Shown: positions 48,000-57,256, counted from the stretch's first letter. The stretch is 64,000 nucleotides of DNA from Gammaproteobacteria bacterium (GCA_025358295.1 JANYJY010000030.1:1-64000), one strand, 5' to 3'. The notes: generated from the sequence alone by a model not told the origin. Numbers and translations: made by a program.

Positions 48000-48998
48000 C
48001 TAGCAAGAACTCCCCAGGGGTACATACAGCCCGGCGGCCCTGCCGCGCGCCCGAACCAACGCCGACACAGAGTCGATCATGGGCGTGCACACTGCCGTCA
48101 GCCGACCTAGTTCCTGTACCGCGGTGACCAATGCATCGATCTCCAGCTTACGGCCGCGCTCCAGATCCTGCAGCATCGACATTTTGTGGCCGGTCAAAGA
48201 GCCGGCGATTGCGAGCATCCGCTCGCCCATGACGCCCGGAATTTGTATATCGAGCGACTCATTGACCGCCTTGGCCTCGAACATCATGGCTTTGCACAAT
48301 TCGAGCAAGCCGGGCTCGCCCAAGATGCGGTCCACGGTCAGGCCGGTCAGCGCAGCGATGGGATTCAGGCATACATTGCCCCACAACTTCATCCAAATGT
48401 TCCAACGAATATTGTCGCGTATCGGCGCATCGAAGCCGGCCGACACTAGCACGGACGACAGTTCCATCACGCGAGCCGACCAGCTGCCGTCCGGCTCACC
48501 CAGGATGAAGCGATTCAACTTGTGACGCAGGATGACGCCCGGCGCAATCACCTCGCAAGCAGGTTCGACCACGCAGCCGATCACGCGCTCCGGCCCGATA
48601 GCGCTCCATTGCCGGCCGCCGGGATCCACCGACGCGAGATGATGCCCGTCGAAGCGGCCGCCGCTGCGATAAAAATACCACCAGGGAATGCCATTCATCG
48701 CCGTGAGCACCGTGGTGCCTGGATGCAGCAGCGGCGCAAAAGCGGCCGCAGACTCGTACGCCTGATGCGACTTGAGCGCACATATCACGACATCCTGCAC
48801 GCCAAACGCGCCCGGATCCTCGGCGGCCGGGATCCGCGCGACCCTCTCGCGTCCGTCGCTCACGAGCTTGATTCCGTGCTCTTGGATTGCTTTCAAGTGC
48901 GCGCCGCGCGCGACGACGCAGACTTCCTGACCGGACAGGGCCAGTTCCACTGCCAGATATCCGCCTATGGCGCCGGCACCAAACACACAAAATTTCAT
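48000..48998 (-). CDS. panE: 2-Dehydropantoate 2-reductase family protein
   Basis: A 332-residue NADPH-dependent reductase. The Rossmann loop is FCVFGAGAIGGYLAVELA, and GRERVARIP, VVICALKSHQ, LTAMNGIPWW and NIRWNIWMKLWGNVCLNPIAALTG follow, as in ketopantoate reductases. True PanE makes pantoate for CoA; the family also includes paralogues with other substrates, so the symbol is provisional. The ATG is at the Rossmann domain; a much longer open frame upstream to 49271 overlaps the divergent gene and is rejected. Confidence 0.85.
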   Translation of the reverse strand: MKFCVFGAGAIGGYLAVELALSGQEVCVVARGAHLKAIQEHGIKLVSDGRERVARIPAAEDPGAFGVQDVVICALKSHQAYESAAAFAPLLHPGTTVLTAMNGIPWWYFYRSGGRFDGHHLASVDPGGRQWSAIGPERVIGCVVEPACEVIAPGVILRHKLNRFILGEPDGSWSARVMELSSVLVSAGFDAPIRDNIRWNIWMKLWGNVCLNPIAALTGLTVDRILGEPGLLELCKAMMFEAKAVNESLDIQIPGVMGERMLAIAGSLTGHKMSMLQDLERGRKLEIDALVTAVQELGRLTAVCTPMIDSVSALVRARGRAAGLYVPLGSSC

Positions 48999-49119
48999 CG
49001 GTCGACGGCTCGCGCAATTGCAGTAGGCGCCGATCATACCTCCGATTGAGGCGCGTGCCGCCTCGGCGGCATCCGCGTACCATGTGGCAAACGACGTGAG
49101 CGATCTTGAGGAGAAATTG

Positions 49120-50115
49120 ATGCCCCTGCCCGCAAATATGACAGCGATCGAAATTGCCGCCCCCGGCGGACCCGAGCAATTGAGGCCGGCACAAAGACCG
49201 GTGCCGACACCCGCGGAAGGAGAAGTGCTGGTACGAGTCACCGCCGCGGGAGTCAATCGGCCGGATGTCATGCAGCGTCAGGGCCGTTACGCACCTCCCG
49301 CCGGCTCCTCAGATTTGCCCGGCCTCGAGGTATCCGGAGAAGTCGCGGCGCTGGGACCGCAGGTAGCGGGGCTCGCCATCGGCGACAGAGTCACCGCTCT
49401 GCTGCCGGGAGGAGGCTATGCCGAATATGCCGTGGCTGCGGCGCCGCTGTGCCTGCCGGTGCCGAACGGCATCAGCATGATCGAAGCGGCCGCCATCCCG
49501 GAAACTTATTTTACGGTGTGGACCAACCTTTTCGACCGCGGCCGGTGCAAGGCGGGAGACATCGTGCTGATTCACGGCGGCACCAGCGGCATAGGCACGA
49601 CGGCCATCCAACTTGCAGTGGCTTTCGGAGCGCATGTTTACGCGACCGCCGGTTCCGACGACAAGGGGCGCGCCTGCGAACGTCTGGGAGCGGTCCGGGG
49701 AATCAACTATCGCACGGAGGATTTCGTTGAGGTGATGCGCGCCGCCTCCGGCGGCAAGGGTGTCGATGTCACGCTGGACATGGTCGCCGGCACCTATGTG
49801 GGGCGCAATTTGGAGATAGCAGCGCTCGAAGGCCGCGTAGTTGTCATATCCCTGCTCGGCGGTGCGCGCGCGGAAGTCAACATGGGAATGATCTTGACCA
49901 AACGGCTGACGCTTACCGGATCGACGCTGCGGCCTCGAACCGTTGCACAGAAGGCCGAGGTCGCCGACGCCGTGCGCAGCCAGGTTTGGCCGCTGCTGGC
50001 CGCGGGCCGTGTTCGACCTGTCATTCACGCCACGTTTCCGCTCGCCGAGGCCTGCGAAGCGCACCGGCTCATGGAGACCTCGAATCACATCGGAAAAATC
50101 GTCTTGACGGTCTAG
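49120..50115 (+). CDS. NAD(P)H-quinone oxidoreductase, PIG3-like
   Basis: A 331-residue zinc-free medium-chain dehydrogenase. An N-terminal GroES-like domain (RVTAAGVNRPDVMQRQGRY) is followed by a nucleotide domain with LIHGGTSGIGTTAIQLA and a GxGxxG-like turn, plus TLTGSTLRPRT near the end, all typical of the PIG3/Zta1-like quinone reductase subgroup. GAGGAGA precedes the ATG. The 36-base open stretch upstream is not used. It diverges from the ketopantoate-reductase-like gene. Confidence 0.92.
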   Translation: MPLPANMTAIEIAAPGGPEQLRPAQRPVPTPAEGEVLVRVTAAGVNRPDVMQRQGRYAPPAGSSDLPGLEVSGEVAALGPQVAGLAIGDRVTALLPGGGYAEYAVAAAPLCLPVPNGISMIEAAAIPETYFTVWTNLFDRGRCKAGDIVLIHGGTSGIGTTAIQLAVAFGAHVYATAGSDDKGRACERLGAVRGINYRTEDFVEVMRAASGGKGVDVTLDMVAGTYVGRNLEIAALEGRVVVISLLGGARAEVNMGMILTKRLTLTGSTLRPRTVAQKAEVADAVRSQVWPLLAAGRVRPVIHATFPLAEACEAHRLMETSNHIGKIVLTV

Positions 50116-50142
50116 AAAATAATGCCGCAGATGGACAAGTCG

Positions 50143-50209
50143 GCGTCGCTCCGACGCGTCCAAGGCGCGAAGGTTAGGTGATATAGTCTTTTGCCGGCAT
50201 TGGCCGGCA
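50143..50209 (+). other. Leader with two hairpins before fhs
   Basis: GCGTCG-CTC-CGACGC at 50143-50157, and TGCCGGC-ATTG-GCCGGCA at 50192-50209. The first could be a terminator remnant of the preceding gene, but no T-run follows it. The second lies in the probable 5' untranslated region. I do not see a known tetrahydrofolate riboswitch consensus. Confidence 0.35.
50179..50187 (+). promoter_or_regulatory. Possible extended -10 of the fhs operon
   Basis: TGATATAGT fits an extended -10 (TGn followed by TATAGT), 62 bases before the fhs GTG. No clear -35 is needed for this class, and none is visible. Weak prediction. Confidence 0.3.
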
Positions 50210-50248
50210 CCAACACCGCGGCGAATCGCATCATCACCAGGAGTACTC

Positions 50249-51919
50249 GTGAGTTCCGATATCGGGATTGCCCAAAATGCAACGTTGAAGCCCATCGGCG
50301 AAATCGCCGCCCGCCTAGGTATCCCGGCCGCAAGTATTGAAAATTATGGCCATTACAAGGCGAAAATCGCGCTCGACTATATCGAGACCCTTAAGGACAA
50401 GCCGGACGGCAAACTCATCTTGGTCACCGCCTTGAGCCCGACGCCTGCCGGCGAGGGCAAAACGACGACCACCGTGGGTCTCGGCGATGCGCTCAACAAG
50501 ATCGGCAAGAAGGCCGTGATTTGCCTGCGCGAACCAAGCTTGGGTCCCGTGTTTGGCATGAAGGGCGGCGCCGCCGGCGGCGGTTACGCGCAAGTCGTCC
50601 CGATGGAAGACATCAATCTGCATTTCACCGGCGACTTCGGGGCGATCGGGCTCGCGCATAACCTGCTCTCGGCGCTCATCGACAATCACATTTATCACGG
50701 CAATGACCTCGGTTTCGATGTTCGGCGAATCGCCTGGAAGCGCGTCATGGACATGAACGACCGCGCGTTGCGCGAAATCACCGTTGGCCTCGGCGGCCCC
50801 GGCAACGGCTTCCCTCGAGAGGACGGTTTCGACATCGTCGTCGCTTCGGAAGTCATGGCCATCTTCTGCCTTGCGGACAGCCTGGTCGACCTCAAACAGC
50901 GGCTCGGCAACATCGTGGTCGGCTATCGTCGCGACCTCACGCCGATTCATGCCCGGGACCTCAAAGCCCAGGGCGCGATGACCGTGCTCCTCAAGGAGGC
51001 GCTGAAGCCGAACCTGGTGCAGACGCTGGAAAACAACCCTGCGTTCATTCATGGCGGTCCCTTTGCAAACATCGCACACGGCTGCAATTCGGTGCTCGCG
51101 ACCAAGACGGCGCTGAAGCTCGCCGACTATGTAGTGACCGAAGCCGGATTCGGCGCCGACCTCGGCGCCGAGAAATTCATCGACATCAAGTGCCGCAAGT
51201 CGGGACTGCGGCCCGCCGCGGTGGTGATCGTCGCCACGGTGCGCGCCCTCAAATTCCACGGCGGCGTGGATCTGAAGGAGATCAATAAGGAAAATCTTGC
51301 CGCACTCGAGAAGGGCATCGCAAATCTGGAACGACACGTCAACAATGTGCGCAACCAGTACGGCCTGCCCTGCGTAGTTTCCGTCAATCACTTCACCGCC
51401 GACACCGATGCGGAGCATTCTTTGCTCGCCAAGCAAATGGCGGCGCTCGATGTGCCGCTGGTGCTCGCGCGTCATTGGGCGGAAGGCGGCGCAGGCGCAA
51501 CCGACGTCGCCCGCAAGGTGGTAGAAATCGTCGAAAAGGGAGCCTCAAACTTCCGCTTCGTTTACGACGAAAAGCAGACCCTGTGGGACAAGGTAAAGAC
51601 CATCGCCACAAAAATCTATGGCGCCGCCGACATTTCCGGCGACACGAAGATTCGCGCGCGTTTCGAAGAGTTGCAAAAGACCTACGGTCACTACCCGGTC
51701 TGCATCGCCAAGACACAGTATTCGTTTTCCACCGATCCTGCGCTGCGCGGCGCCCCGAGCGGCCACATGTTGAACATCCGCGAAGTGCGGCTTGCCGCCG
51801 GCGCGGAGTTCATCGTGGTGGTGTGCGGCGACGTCATGACGATGCCGGGACTGCCGAAGGTGCCCTCGGCGGATAAAATCGACATCGACGCTCAGGGACG
51901 CGTGGTCGGCCTGTTCTAG
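50249..51919 (+). CDS. fhs: Formate-tetrahydrofolate ligase
   Basis: A 556-residue enzyme (also called FtfL) that makes 10-formyl-tetrahydrofolate from formate, ATP and tetrahydrofolate. Nucleotide-binding loop [18 protein letters not shown], then [70 protein letters not shown] and PGLPKVP near the end are all family hallmarks. Length matches. The GTG start has AGGAG upstream. It is the first gene of a C1 cluster with hprA, mtdA and fchA, where FtfL is the entry from formate into folate-bound C1 units for the serine cycle. Confidence 0.97.
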   Translation: MSSDIGIAQNATLKPIGEIAARLGIPAASIENYGHYKAKIALDYIETLKDKPDGKLILVTALSPTPAGEGKTTTTVGLGDALNKIGKKAVICLREPSLGPVFGMKGGAAGGGYAQVVPMEDINLHFTGDFGAIGLAHNLLSALIDNHIYHGNDLGFDVRRIAWKRVMDMNDRALREITVGLGGPGNGFPREDGFDIVVASEVMAIFCLADSLVDLKQRLGNIVVGYRRDLTPIHARDLKAQGAMTVLLKEALKPNLVQTLENNPAFIHGGPFANIAHGCNSVLATKTALKLADYVVTEAGFGADLGAEKFIDIKCRKSGLRPAAVVIVATVRALKFHGGVDLKEINKENLAALEKGIANLERHVNNVRNQYGLPCVVSVNHFTADTDAEHSLLAKQMAALDVPLVLARHWAEGGAGATDVARKVVEIVEKGASNFRFVYDEKQTLWDKVKTIATKIYGAADISGDTKIRARFEELQKTYGHYPVCIAKTQYSFSTDPALRGAPSGHMLNIREVRLAAGAEFIVVVCGDVMTMPGLPKVPSADKIDIDAQGRVVGLF

Positions 51920-51962
51920 CCGGAGCGGGCCTCCTCTCCGGAGCGGGTGATTGTTGCGCACG

Positions 51963-52910
51963 ATGCCGCGAGTGGTGTTTCTGGATCGCGCCTCGCTCAA
52001 GGCGAATGTGCGCAAATTGTCGTTCGCCGCGGAATACGTCGAACACGACACTACGGGCATCGATGACATCGTGCCGCGCCTTGGGGGCGCGGCCGTCGCA
52101 ATCGTCAACAAGGTGCCGATGCGCGCACAAACACTGCGCTGGCTGCCGCAGCTAAAAATGATCGCCGTGGCGGCGACGGGCTACGACGTGGTGGATGTTC
52201 CGTACTGCAAGGAGCACGGCATCGCGGTGGCGAACATCCGCAATTACGCGGTGCACACCGTGCCGGAACACACGTTTGCAATGATTCTGGCGCTGCGCCG
52301 CAATCTGCTCGCCTACCGGCAGGATGTCGAGAACGGCGTTTGGAACAGAGCCGAGCAATTTTGTTTTTTCAACCATGACATCGGCGACCTGTACGGCGCC
52401 ACTCTCGGCATCATCGGCGAGGGAGTGATCGGCCAGGGCACCGCAGCAATCGGGCGGGCTTTCGGTATGCAAGTGCTGTTTGCCGACCACCCACCGCCAC
52501 GGGCGGCGGACGTGGAGTTCACTCCGCTCGATCAGGTACTTGCCCGGTCGGACGTCGTCTCGCTGCACTGTCCGCTGCTGCCGTCGACGCGAAATCTGAT
52601 CGGCATCGACGCCTTCAAACAAATGAAGCACAATGCCCTGCTGATCAACACTGCGCGTGGCGGGCTGGTGGATGAAGCGGCGCTCGTTCAGGCGCTCGAC
52701 CAGGGTCTGATCGCAGGCGCAGGCTTCGACGTATTGACCTCCGAGCCGCCGAGGGACGGGCACCCGCTGCTCGATGTCCGGCGCCCTAATTTCATTCTGA
52801 CACCGCACATTGCCTGGGCCTCGGACGGCGCGATGCAGTTCCTGGCCGATCAATTGATCGACAATATTGAGCACTGGGCGGCCGGTAAGCCGCAGAACCT
52901 CGTGACTTGA
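51963..52910 (+). CDS. hprA: Hydroxypyruvate reductase (glycerate dehydrogenase), serine-cycle type
   Basis: A 315-residue D-2-hydroxyacid dehydrogenase. NAD loop GIIGEGVIGQGTAAIGRAFG, catalytic Arg in NTARGGLVDEAAL, Glu in DVLTSEPP and His in LTPHIAWAS. VVFLDRASL, INKVPMRAQTL, AVAATGYDVVD, VNIRNY-like NIRNYAVHTVPEH and AGKPQN match methylotroph HprA in recalled sequences. It reduces hydroxypyruvate to D-glycerate, the substrate of the GckA-type kinase encoded downstream. The ATG matches the family start; the GGAG upstream would better suit the in-frame TTG at 51951. It is in the fhs-hprA-mtdA-fchA operon. Confidence 0.9.
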   Translation: MPRVVFLDRASLKANVRKLSFAAEYVEHDTTGIDDIVPRLGGAAVAIVNKVPMRAQTLRWLPQLKMIAVAATGYDVVDVPYCKEHGIAVANIRNYAVHTVPEHTFAMILALRRNLLAYRQDVENGVWNRAEQFCFFNHDIGDLYGATLGIIGEGVIGQGTAAIGRAFGMQVLFADHPPPRAADVEFTPLDQVLARSDVVSLHCPLLPSTRNLIGIDAFKQMKHNALLINTARGGLVDEAALVQALDQGLIAGAGFDVLTSEPPRDGHPLLDVRRPNFILTPHIAWASDGAMQFLADQLIDNIEHWAAGKPQNLVT

Positions 52911-52943
52911 TACGCCGCCCCCGGCCACGCATCATCGCATCCC

Positions 52944-53804
52944 ATGAAAAAACTCCTCTATCAATTCGATACGGACGACCTGCCCTCCGTTTTTGACAAT
53001 GTCGTGGGCTTCGACGGAGGCGCCGATCACGTATCGGCATACGGCGGCGTCAACGCCGCCAATGTCGGCGGCCTGGTCGAGGGTGCAATTTTTACCCGGG
53101 GGCTGAAGGACAAGAAAAACACGGCAATATTCATCGGCGGCGGCAACATGACCGAAGGCGAAGCCGTGCTCGCGGCGGTGCGCAAGAAGTTTTTTGCCAA
53201 ATTCCGAGTCTCAGTGATGTTCGACTGCAACGGCTCAAATACGACGGCGTCGGCCGCCGTCGCGTGGCTTGCGCACGGCCGCTCCCTCGCCGGTAAGCGC
53301 GCCGTCATACTGGGCGGATCGGGACCCGTGGGTCAGCGCGCCGCCGTATTGCTTGCGCGGGAAGGCACCGTCGTCGCGGTCACCGGGCGAAAACGCGAGG
53401 TGGTGCAGGCGGCCTGCGACTCCATCCGCACCCGATTCGGCACGGTCGTGGAAGCCATTGAAGCGCCGACCAACGTCGAGCGCGGCGCCGCCATCGAGGG
53501 CGCCCACATCGTGCTCGCCACCGGTGCCGCGGGCATCACTTTGCTGGACGAGAAGCAATGGCGCGACAACGGCACATTGGAGCTGATTGCCGACGCGAAT
53601 GCCTCGCCGCCGGCCGGCATCGAAGGCGTGGGGCAAAGCGATCGCGGCGCCGCCAAGCACGGCAAAATTATCTTCGGCTCGCTCGGCTTCGGCGCACTCA
53701 AGCTGGCCCTGCATCGCGCCTGCATAGCGCGTCTGTTCGAGCAAAACGATCTGTTGCTCGATACTGAAGAGATTTACGCTCTCGCCAAGACAATGGTCGC
53801 CTGA
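52944..53804 (+). CDS. mtdA: NADP-dependent methylene-tetrahydrofolate dehydrogenase MtdA
   Basis: A 286-residue enzyme of the MtdA family that interconverts methylene- and methenyl-tetrahydrofolate, and in methylotrophs also acts on tetrahydromethanopterin. The start LLYQFDTDDLPSVFDNVVGFDGGADHVSAYGGV matches MtdA closely. Other blocks are FIGGGNMTEGE, CNGSNTTASAAVAWL, the nucleotide loop ILGGSGPVGQRAAVLL, ALGAIG-like VLATGAAGI and GSLGFGALKLALHRACIARLFE. Close to the full MtdA length. It lies 33 bases after hprA. Found with fchA and fhs mostly in serine-cycle methylotrophs and some relatives. Confidence 0.95.
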   Translation: MKKLLYQFDTDDLPSVFDNVVGFDGGADHVSAYGGVNAANVGGLVEGAIFTRGLKDKKNTAIFIGGGNMTEGEAVLAAVRKKFFAKFRVSVMFDCNGSNTTASAAVAWLAHGRSLAGKRAVILGGSGPVGQRAAVLLAREGTVVAVTGRKREVVQAACDSIRTRFGTVVEAIEAPTNVERGAAIEGAHIVLATGAAGITLLDEKQWRDNGTLELIADANASPPAGIEGVGQSDRGAAKHGKIIFGSLGFGALKLALHRACIARLFEQNDLLLDTEEIYALAKTMVA

Positions 53805-53825
53805 ATCCTTTAGGGCCCGATAACC

Positions 53826-54452
53826 ATGATGACTCAAAACTCGGTCGAAAAATTTCTTGACGAACTCGCGAGCGGCAATCCGACGCCGGGAGGCGGGAGC
53901 GCGGCGGCCATCATGGGCGCCATGGGCGCCGCCCTGGTGTCGATGGTCTGCAACGTCACCATCGGCAAAAAAGGTTATGAGGCGGTTGAGGCTGAGATGA
54001 AGGCCGTGCGCGAGGAGTCCGAATATGTGCGCCGCCGGCTGACGGCCATGGTGGCCGAGGATATCGCCGCGTTTGACAGCATCATGTCCGCGTACAAGCT
54101 TCCCAAGGCAAACGACGACGAAAAGGCCCGGCGAGCCGCCGCAATTCAGGTCGGGCTGCGGCGCGCCACGGAAGCGCCGCTGGACTGCGCGCGCGCGTGC
54201 GCCGAAGTGATCGCCTTGTCGCGCCGCGCCAGCGAACAGGGCTATATCAATGTCATCAGCGACGGCGGCGTGGGCGTATTGGCAGGGATTACGGGATTAC
54301 GCAGTGCGGCGCTGAACGTCTATATCAATGCACCGGCATTGAAGGATCGAGACTTTGCGGAAAAGGCGACCGCTGAATTGAGACAGCTGGTCGAGTTTTG
54401 CACGGCGGAGAGCGAAGCCGTATACAAAATCGTCCGCAACAAGCTGGGCTAA
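53826..54452 (+). CDS. fchA: Methenyl-tetrahydrofolate cyclohydrolase FchA
   Basis: A 208-residue cyclohydrolase of the FchA/FTCD-cyclodeaminase family, converting methenyl- to 10-formyl-tetrahydrofolate. GNPTPGGGSAAAIMGAMGAALVSMVCNVTIGK near the N-terminus and NVISDGGVGVLAGITGLRSAALNVYIN are the family blocks. It starts 21 bases after mtdA and completes the reversible path between MtdA and FtfL. Two start codons in tandem (ATGATG) are possible. Confidence 0.95.
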   Translation: MMTQNSVEKFLDELASGNPTPGGGSAAAIMGAMGAALVSMVCNVTIGKKGYEAVEAEMKAVREESEYVRRRLTAMVAEDIAAFDSIMSAYKLPKANDDEKARRAAAIQVGLRRATEAPLDCARACAEVIALSRRASEQGYINVISDGGVGVLAGITGLRSAALNVYINAPALKDRDFAEKATAELRQLVEFCTAESEAVYKIVRNKLG

Positions 54453-54470
54453 AAGGCAAAGGAGAGCGCT

Positions 54471-55010
54471 ATGCCGGGCGGTAGAATCGATGTCGATCGC
54501 GCGTTCACCGTGCTGGGAATCGCGCTGCTGACGATCTCGGACCCGCGGGGCGCACGCGAGGATGCCTCAGGCGACTTGCTGGCGGAGCGCGTCAACGCAT
54601 CGGGCCATCGGCTGCGCGCTCGATCCCTGGTGGGCGACGACATGGCCGGGATACAAAGCCAAGTTCGGGCATGGATCGACGATCCGGACATCGACGTGAT
54701 CATTACCAACGGCGGCACCGGCATCACCCGGCGGGATGTGGCGCCGGAAGCGTTGCGTGCACTCTTCGACAAGGAACTCGAGGGATTTGCCGTACTGTGG
54801 CATCTCATTTCCTATGAGACGGTGGGTGTGTCCACCCTGCAATCCCGCGCCTGCGCCGGCATCGCGGGCAATACTGCCATCTATGTATTACCGGGCTCCA
54901 CCGGCGCCTGCCGGGACGGCTGGGATAAATTGATCGGTACTCAGATCGACAGCCGGCACAGGCCGTGTTCGATCGTGGAGGCATTGCGGCGGCCTGGTGA
55001 GGCAACGTAA
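54471..55010 (+). CDS. moaB: Molybdenum cofactor biosynthesis protein MoaB/MogA-like
   Basis: A 179-residue protein of the MoaB/Mog fold that handles molybdopterin adenylation and Mo insertion. TISDPRGAREDASGDLLAERV, VIITNGGTGITRRDVAPEAL, then YETVGVSTLQSRACAGIAGNTAIYVLPGSTGACRDGWDKLIG are the family signature, including the Asp and the PGST loop. The ATG has AGGAG just upstream and is 18 bases after fchA. A molybdenum-dependent formate dehydrogenase is a plausible client, but none is in this window. Confidence 0.92.
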   Translation: MPGGRIDVDRAFTVLGIALLTISDPRGAREDASGDLLAERVNASGHRLRARSLVGDDMAGIQSQVRAWIDDPDIDVIITNGGTGITRRDVAPEALRALFDKELEGFAVLWHLISYETVGVSTLQSRACAGIAGNTAIYVLPGSTGACRDGWDKLIGTQIDSRHRPCSIVEALRRPGEAT

Positions 55011-55086
55011 GCGCGCTCGAGGCCGCCGGCGCAGCGCGAAATTCCCGTCGGGATCGCACCTACGGCGATTGGCGGGACGTGCATTC

Positions 55087-55839
55087 ATGAGCGCGCCCAT
55101 GCTGCTGCAGGCGCTCATGATCCTGGTGATCGCCGTGACTCTATGGTTCACCCTGAATTGGATCTACCAAGTGGTCCGCAAGCCCTCGGAACTGTTCTTT
55201 CCGGTCAGCGGCACGCTCAACAAGACGCCCACCGAGACCTGGTCGCGCTATGCCTCGCTGTTTCTCAACTATTCCACCAATGTCATGTCTCCCGAACTGC
55301 TCGCTGCGCTCGCGCAGGTGGAAGGTTCCGGCAATCCGGTGGTGCGCACGTACTGGCGTTGGTCTCTGCAGCCCAAGCCCTTCGATGTATACCGCCCGGC
55401 ATCGAGCGCGGTCGGGATGTACCAGATCACCGACGGCACGTTTGCCGAAGCCAGACGCTATTGCGTGCGCAATCACGTGGTGGTCGAGGATGGACCCTGG
55501 AACGACTGGAATTCCTGCTGGTTTAACGGCCTGTATACTCGGGTTGTACCCTCGCACGCGGTGGAACTCACGGCGGCCTACCTCGATCGTGGCGTGGCGC
55601 AGGCGCTGCTGCGTCATCGCTTGAATTTAGTGCCGCTGGAACGCAAGCAGGAACTGGCGGCGGTCATTCATCTGTGCGGCGCAGGCGCGGGCGATGCCTA
55701 CGTCCGGCGCGGCCTGCGATTTGCCGACGGTGAACGATGCGGGGACCACGATCCGCGATCCTACGTCGCTCATGTGATTGCGATGCAACGCGCCTTCGCG
55801 GCCATAGAGCACGCGGCAGCGCGCGCCGGCGCTCGCTAG
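55087..55839 (+). CDS. Membrane-anchored lytic transglycosylase-like (SLT) protein
   Basis: A 250-residue protein with an N-terminal anchor (MLLQALMILVIAVTLWFTLNW). An SLT-type domain follows, with catalytic Glu in LAALAQVEGSGNP, then SSAVGMYQITDGTFAEARRYC and a helical remainder. The family cleaves peptidoglycan and is common in envelope remodelling. ATG at 55087; an in-frame GTG 90 bases upstream overlaps moaB and is less likely. Its place after the folate/moaB genes may only reflect transcription in the same direction. Confidence 0.8.
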   Translation: MSAPMLLQALMILVIAVTLWFTLNWIYQVVRKPSELFFPVSGTLNKTPTETWSRYASLFLNYSTNVMSPELLAALAQVEGSGNPVVRTYWRWSLQPKPFDVYRPASSAVGMYQITDGTFAEARRYCVRNHVVVEDGPWNDWNSCWFNGLYTRVVPSHAVELTAAYLDRGVAQALLRHRLNLVPLERKQELAAVIHLCGAGAGDAYVRRGLRFADGERCGDHDPRSYVAHVIAMQRAFAAIEHAAARAGAR

Positions 55840-55841
55840 TA

Positions 55842-57176
55842 TCAGTCGATTAGTGTGGCGCGAAAGTCGTTCACATTGGTGAAGGTGGGCCCGGTGATCA
55901 CGGAATCGCCGAGCGCAGCGAAAAAAGCGTGGGCGTCGTTATTCGCCAGCATGTCCTTTGGACTGAGGCCGAGGGACCATGCCCGGGCGAGCGAGTCAGG
56001 TCCGATTTGTCCGCCTGCAATCTCCTCCAGGCCGTCGACGCCGTCCGTGTCGCCCGCCAAGGCGTGAATGCGTGGGTGACCGTCGAGCGCAATCGCCATC
56101 GACAGCAGATATTCCACATTGCGGCCGCCCCTTCCGCCGCCGCGAACCGAGACCGTAGTCTCGCCGCCGGAGAGCAGCACACAGGGCGCGCTCACCGGCT
56201 GATCGCGCGCCGCCACCTGCAAGGCCATGCCGGCGAGCACCTTGCCGACTTCGCGCGCCTCACCTTCTATCGCATCGCCGATGATGTAGGGAGCAACGCC
56301 CGCCAAGCGCGCCACACACGCTGCCGCCTCCAGCGCCATTTGCGGCGTGGCGATCAATCGCACCGATGCGCGCGACAGCCGCGGGTCGCCCGGCTTTATG
56401 GATTCGCCCTCCCCGCTTTCAAGCACATCACGAACCGCCACCGGCAAATCGATCGCGTAGCGGCGTGTGATGGCGAGGGCATCGGCGCAAGTGGTCGGAT
56501 CCGCCACCGTTGGCCCGGAAGCGATGTCGATCGCCCGGTCGCCGGGAACATCCGAGATAAGCAGTGTGTGCACGCGCGCCGGATGGCAGGCGGCGGCCAG
56601 CCGCCCACCCTTGATGGCCGAAAGATGACGCCGCACGCAATTAATTTCACTGATGTTCGCACCGCTCGCCAGCAGCGCGCGATTCACGACTTGTTTGTGC
56701 TCGAGCGTCACTCCGCGTGCGGGTAGCGGCATGAGCGCGGAACCGCCGCCGGAGATGAGACAGAGGACCAGGTCCTCTTCCCGCAATCCGCCGACGCACT
56801 CGAGCATGCGCTGAGCAGCGCGCATTCCCGCGGCATCCGGCACCGGATGCGCTGCTGCAACAATCTCGATACGCTGGCACGGCTCGACATAGCCGCGGCG
56901 TGTGATGACCAGCCCCGACAGCGATCCGGGCCAATGCATCTCGACCGCTCGCGCCATGGCGGCGGAGGCTTTGCCGGCTCCAATGACGATCAGCCTGCCG
57001 CGAGGCGCTTCGGGCAGGTTCGGTGGAACACACAGCGCCGGCTGCGCCGAGGCGATCGCTGCATCGAACATCTGCCGCAACAAAACGCGCGCCGCAGCAG
57101 ACGCTGTGACATCGCAAGGGTACTTCACAGAGTCGATGATTTCGCTCCGCCACGCATGTGGTTCAAATTCAGGCAT
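55842..57176 (-). CDS. gck: Glycerate 2-kinase, MOFRL/GckA type
   Basis: A 444-residue kinase phosphorylating D-glycerate to 2-phosphoglycerate. Blocks VIGAGKASAAMARAVE, LISGGGSALMPLPARGVTLEHKQ, NCVRRHLSAIKGGRLA, ISDVPGDRAIDIASGPTVAD and the C-terminal MOFRL signature LLSGGETTVSVRGGGRGGRN with AGDTDGVDG are the family hallmarks. This is the class used in the serine cycle as GckA; it is also found in tartrate and glycerate degradation (TtuD). The ATG is at 57176; a longer open frame to 57356 overlaps the divergent regulator. Convergent with the C1 operon. Confidence 0.9.
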   Translation of the reverse strand: MPEFEPHAWRSEIIDSVKYPCDVTASAAARVLLRQMFDAAIASAQPALCVPPNLPEAPRGRLIVIGAGKASAAMARAVEMHWPGSLSGLVITRRGYVEPCQRIEIVAAAHPVPDAAGMRAAQRMLECVGGLREEDLVLCLISGGGSALMPLPARGVTLEHKQVVNRALLASGANISEINCVRRHLSAIKGGRLAAACHPARVHTLLISDVPGDRAIDIASGPTVADPTTCADALAITRRYAIDLPVAVRDVLESGEGESIKPGDPRLSRASVRLIATPQMALEAAACVARLAGVAPYIIGDAIEGEAREVGKVLAGMALQVAARDQPVSAPCVLLSGGETTVSVRGGGRGGRNVEYLLSMAIALDGHPRIHALAGDTDGVDGLEEIAGGQIGPDSLARAWSLGLSPKDMLANNDAHAFFAALGDSVITGPTFTNVNDFRATLID

Positions 57177-57196
57177 AGCCGCCTCGCCCAAACAAT

Positions 57197-57206
57197 TGAT
57201 ATACCA
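57197..57206. promoter_or_regulatory. Candidate operator between gck and gntR
   Basis: TGATATACCA is a palindrome with one mismatched pair, in the 80-base space between divergent gck and the GntR/FCD gene. FCD-type GntR proteins often bind T-G-rich inverted repeats with an ATA/TAT centre, so this may be an autoregulatory site; the general family pattern is from memory. Confidence 0.35.
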
Positions 57207-57256
57207 TATAAAAAACGCTTGTGGCGACTGAACTCTCAGCCGCATCAGGAGGGTCG

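Noticed and set aside
49000-49271. N-terminal extension of the ketopantoate-reductase-like frame
   Set aside because: It would overlap the quinone oxidoreductase gene; the family start MKFCVFGAGAIGG is at 48998.
50116-50248. Tetrahydrofolate riboswitch before fhs
   Set aside because: The leader has two hairpins, but I could not match the known tetrahydrofolate riboswitch consensus cores.
50315-51475. 386-codon open frame antisense to fhs
   Set aside because: It lies opposite a well-conserved fhs gene; its composition is the mirror of a GC-rich coding frame, and it has no recognisable domains.
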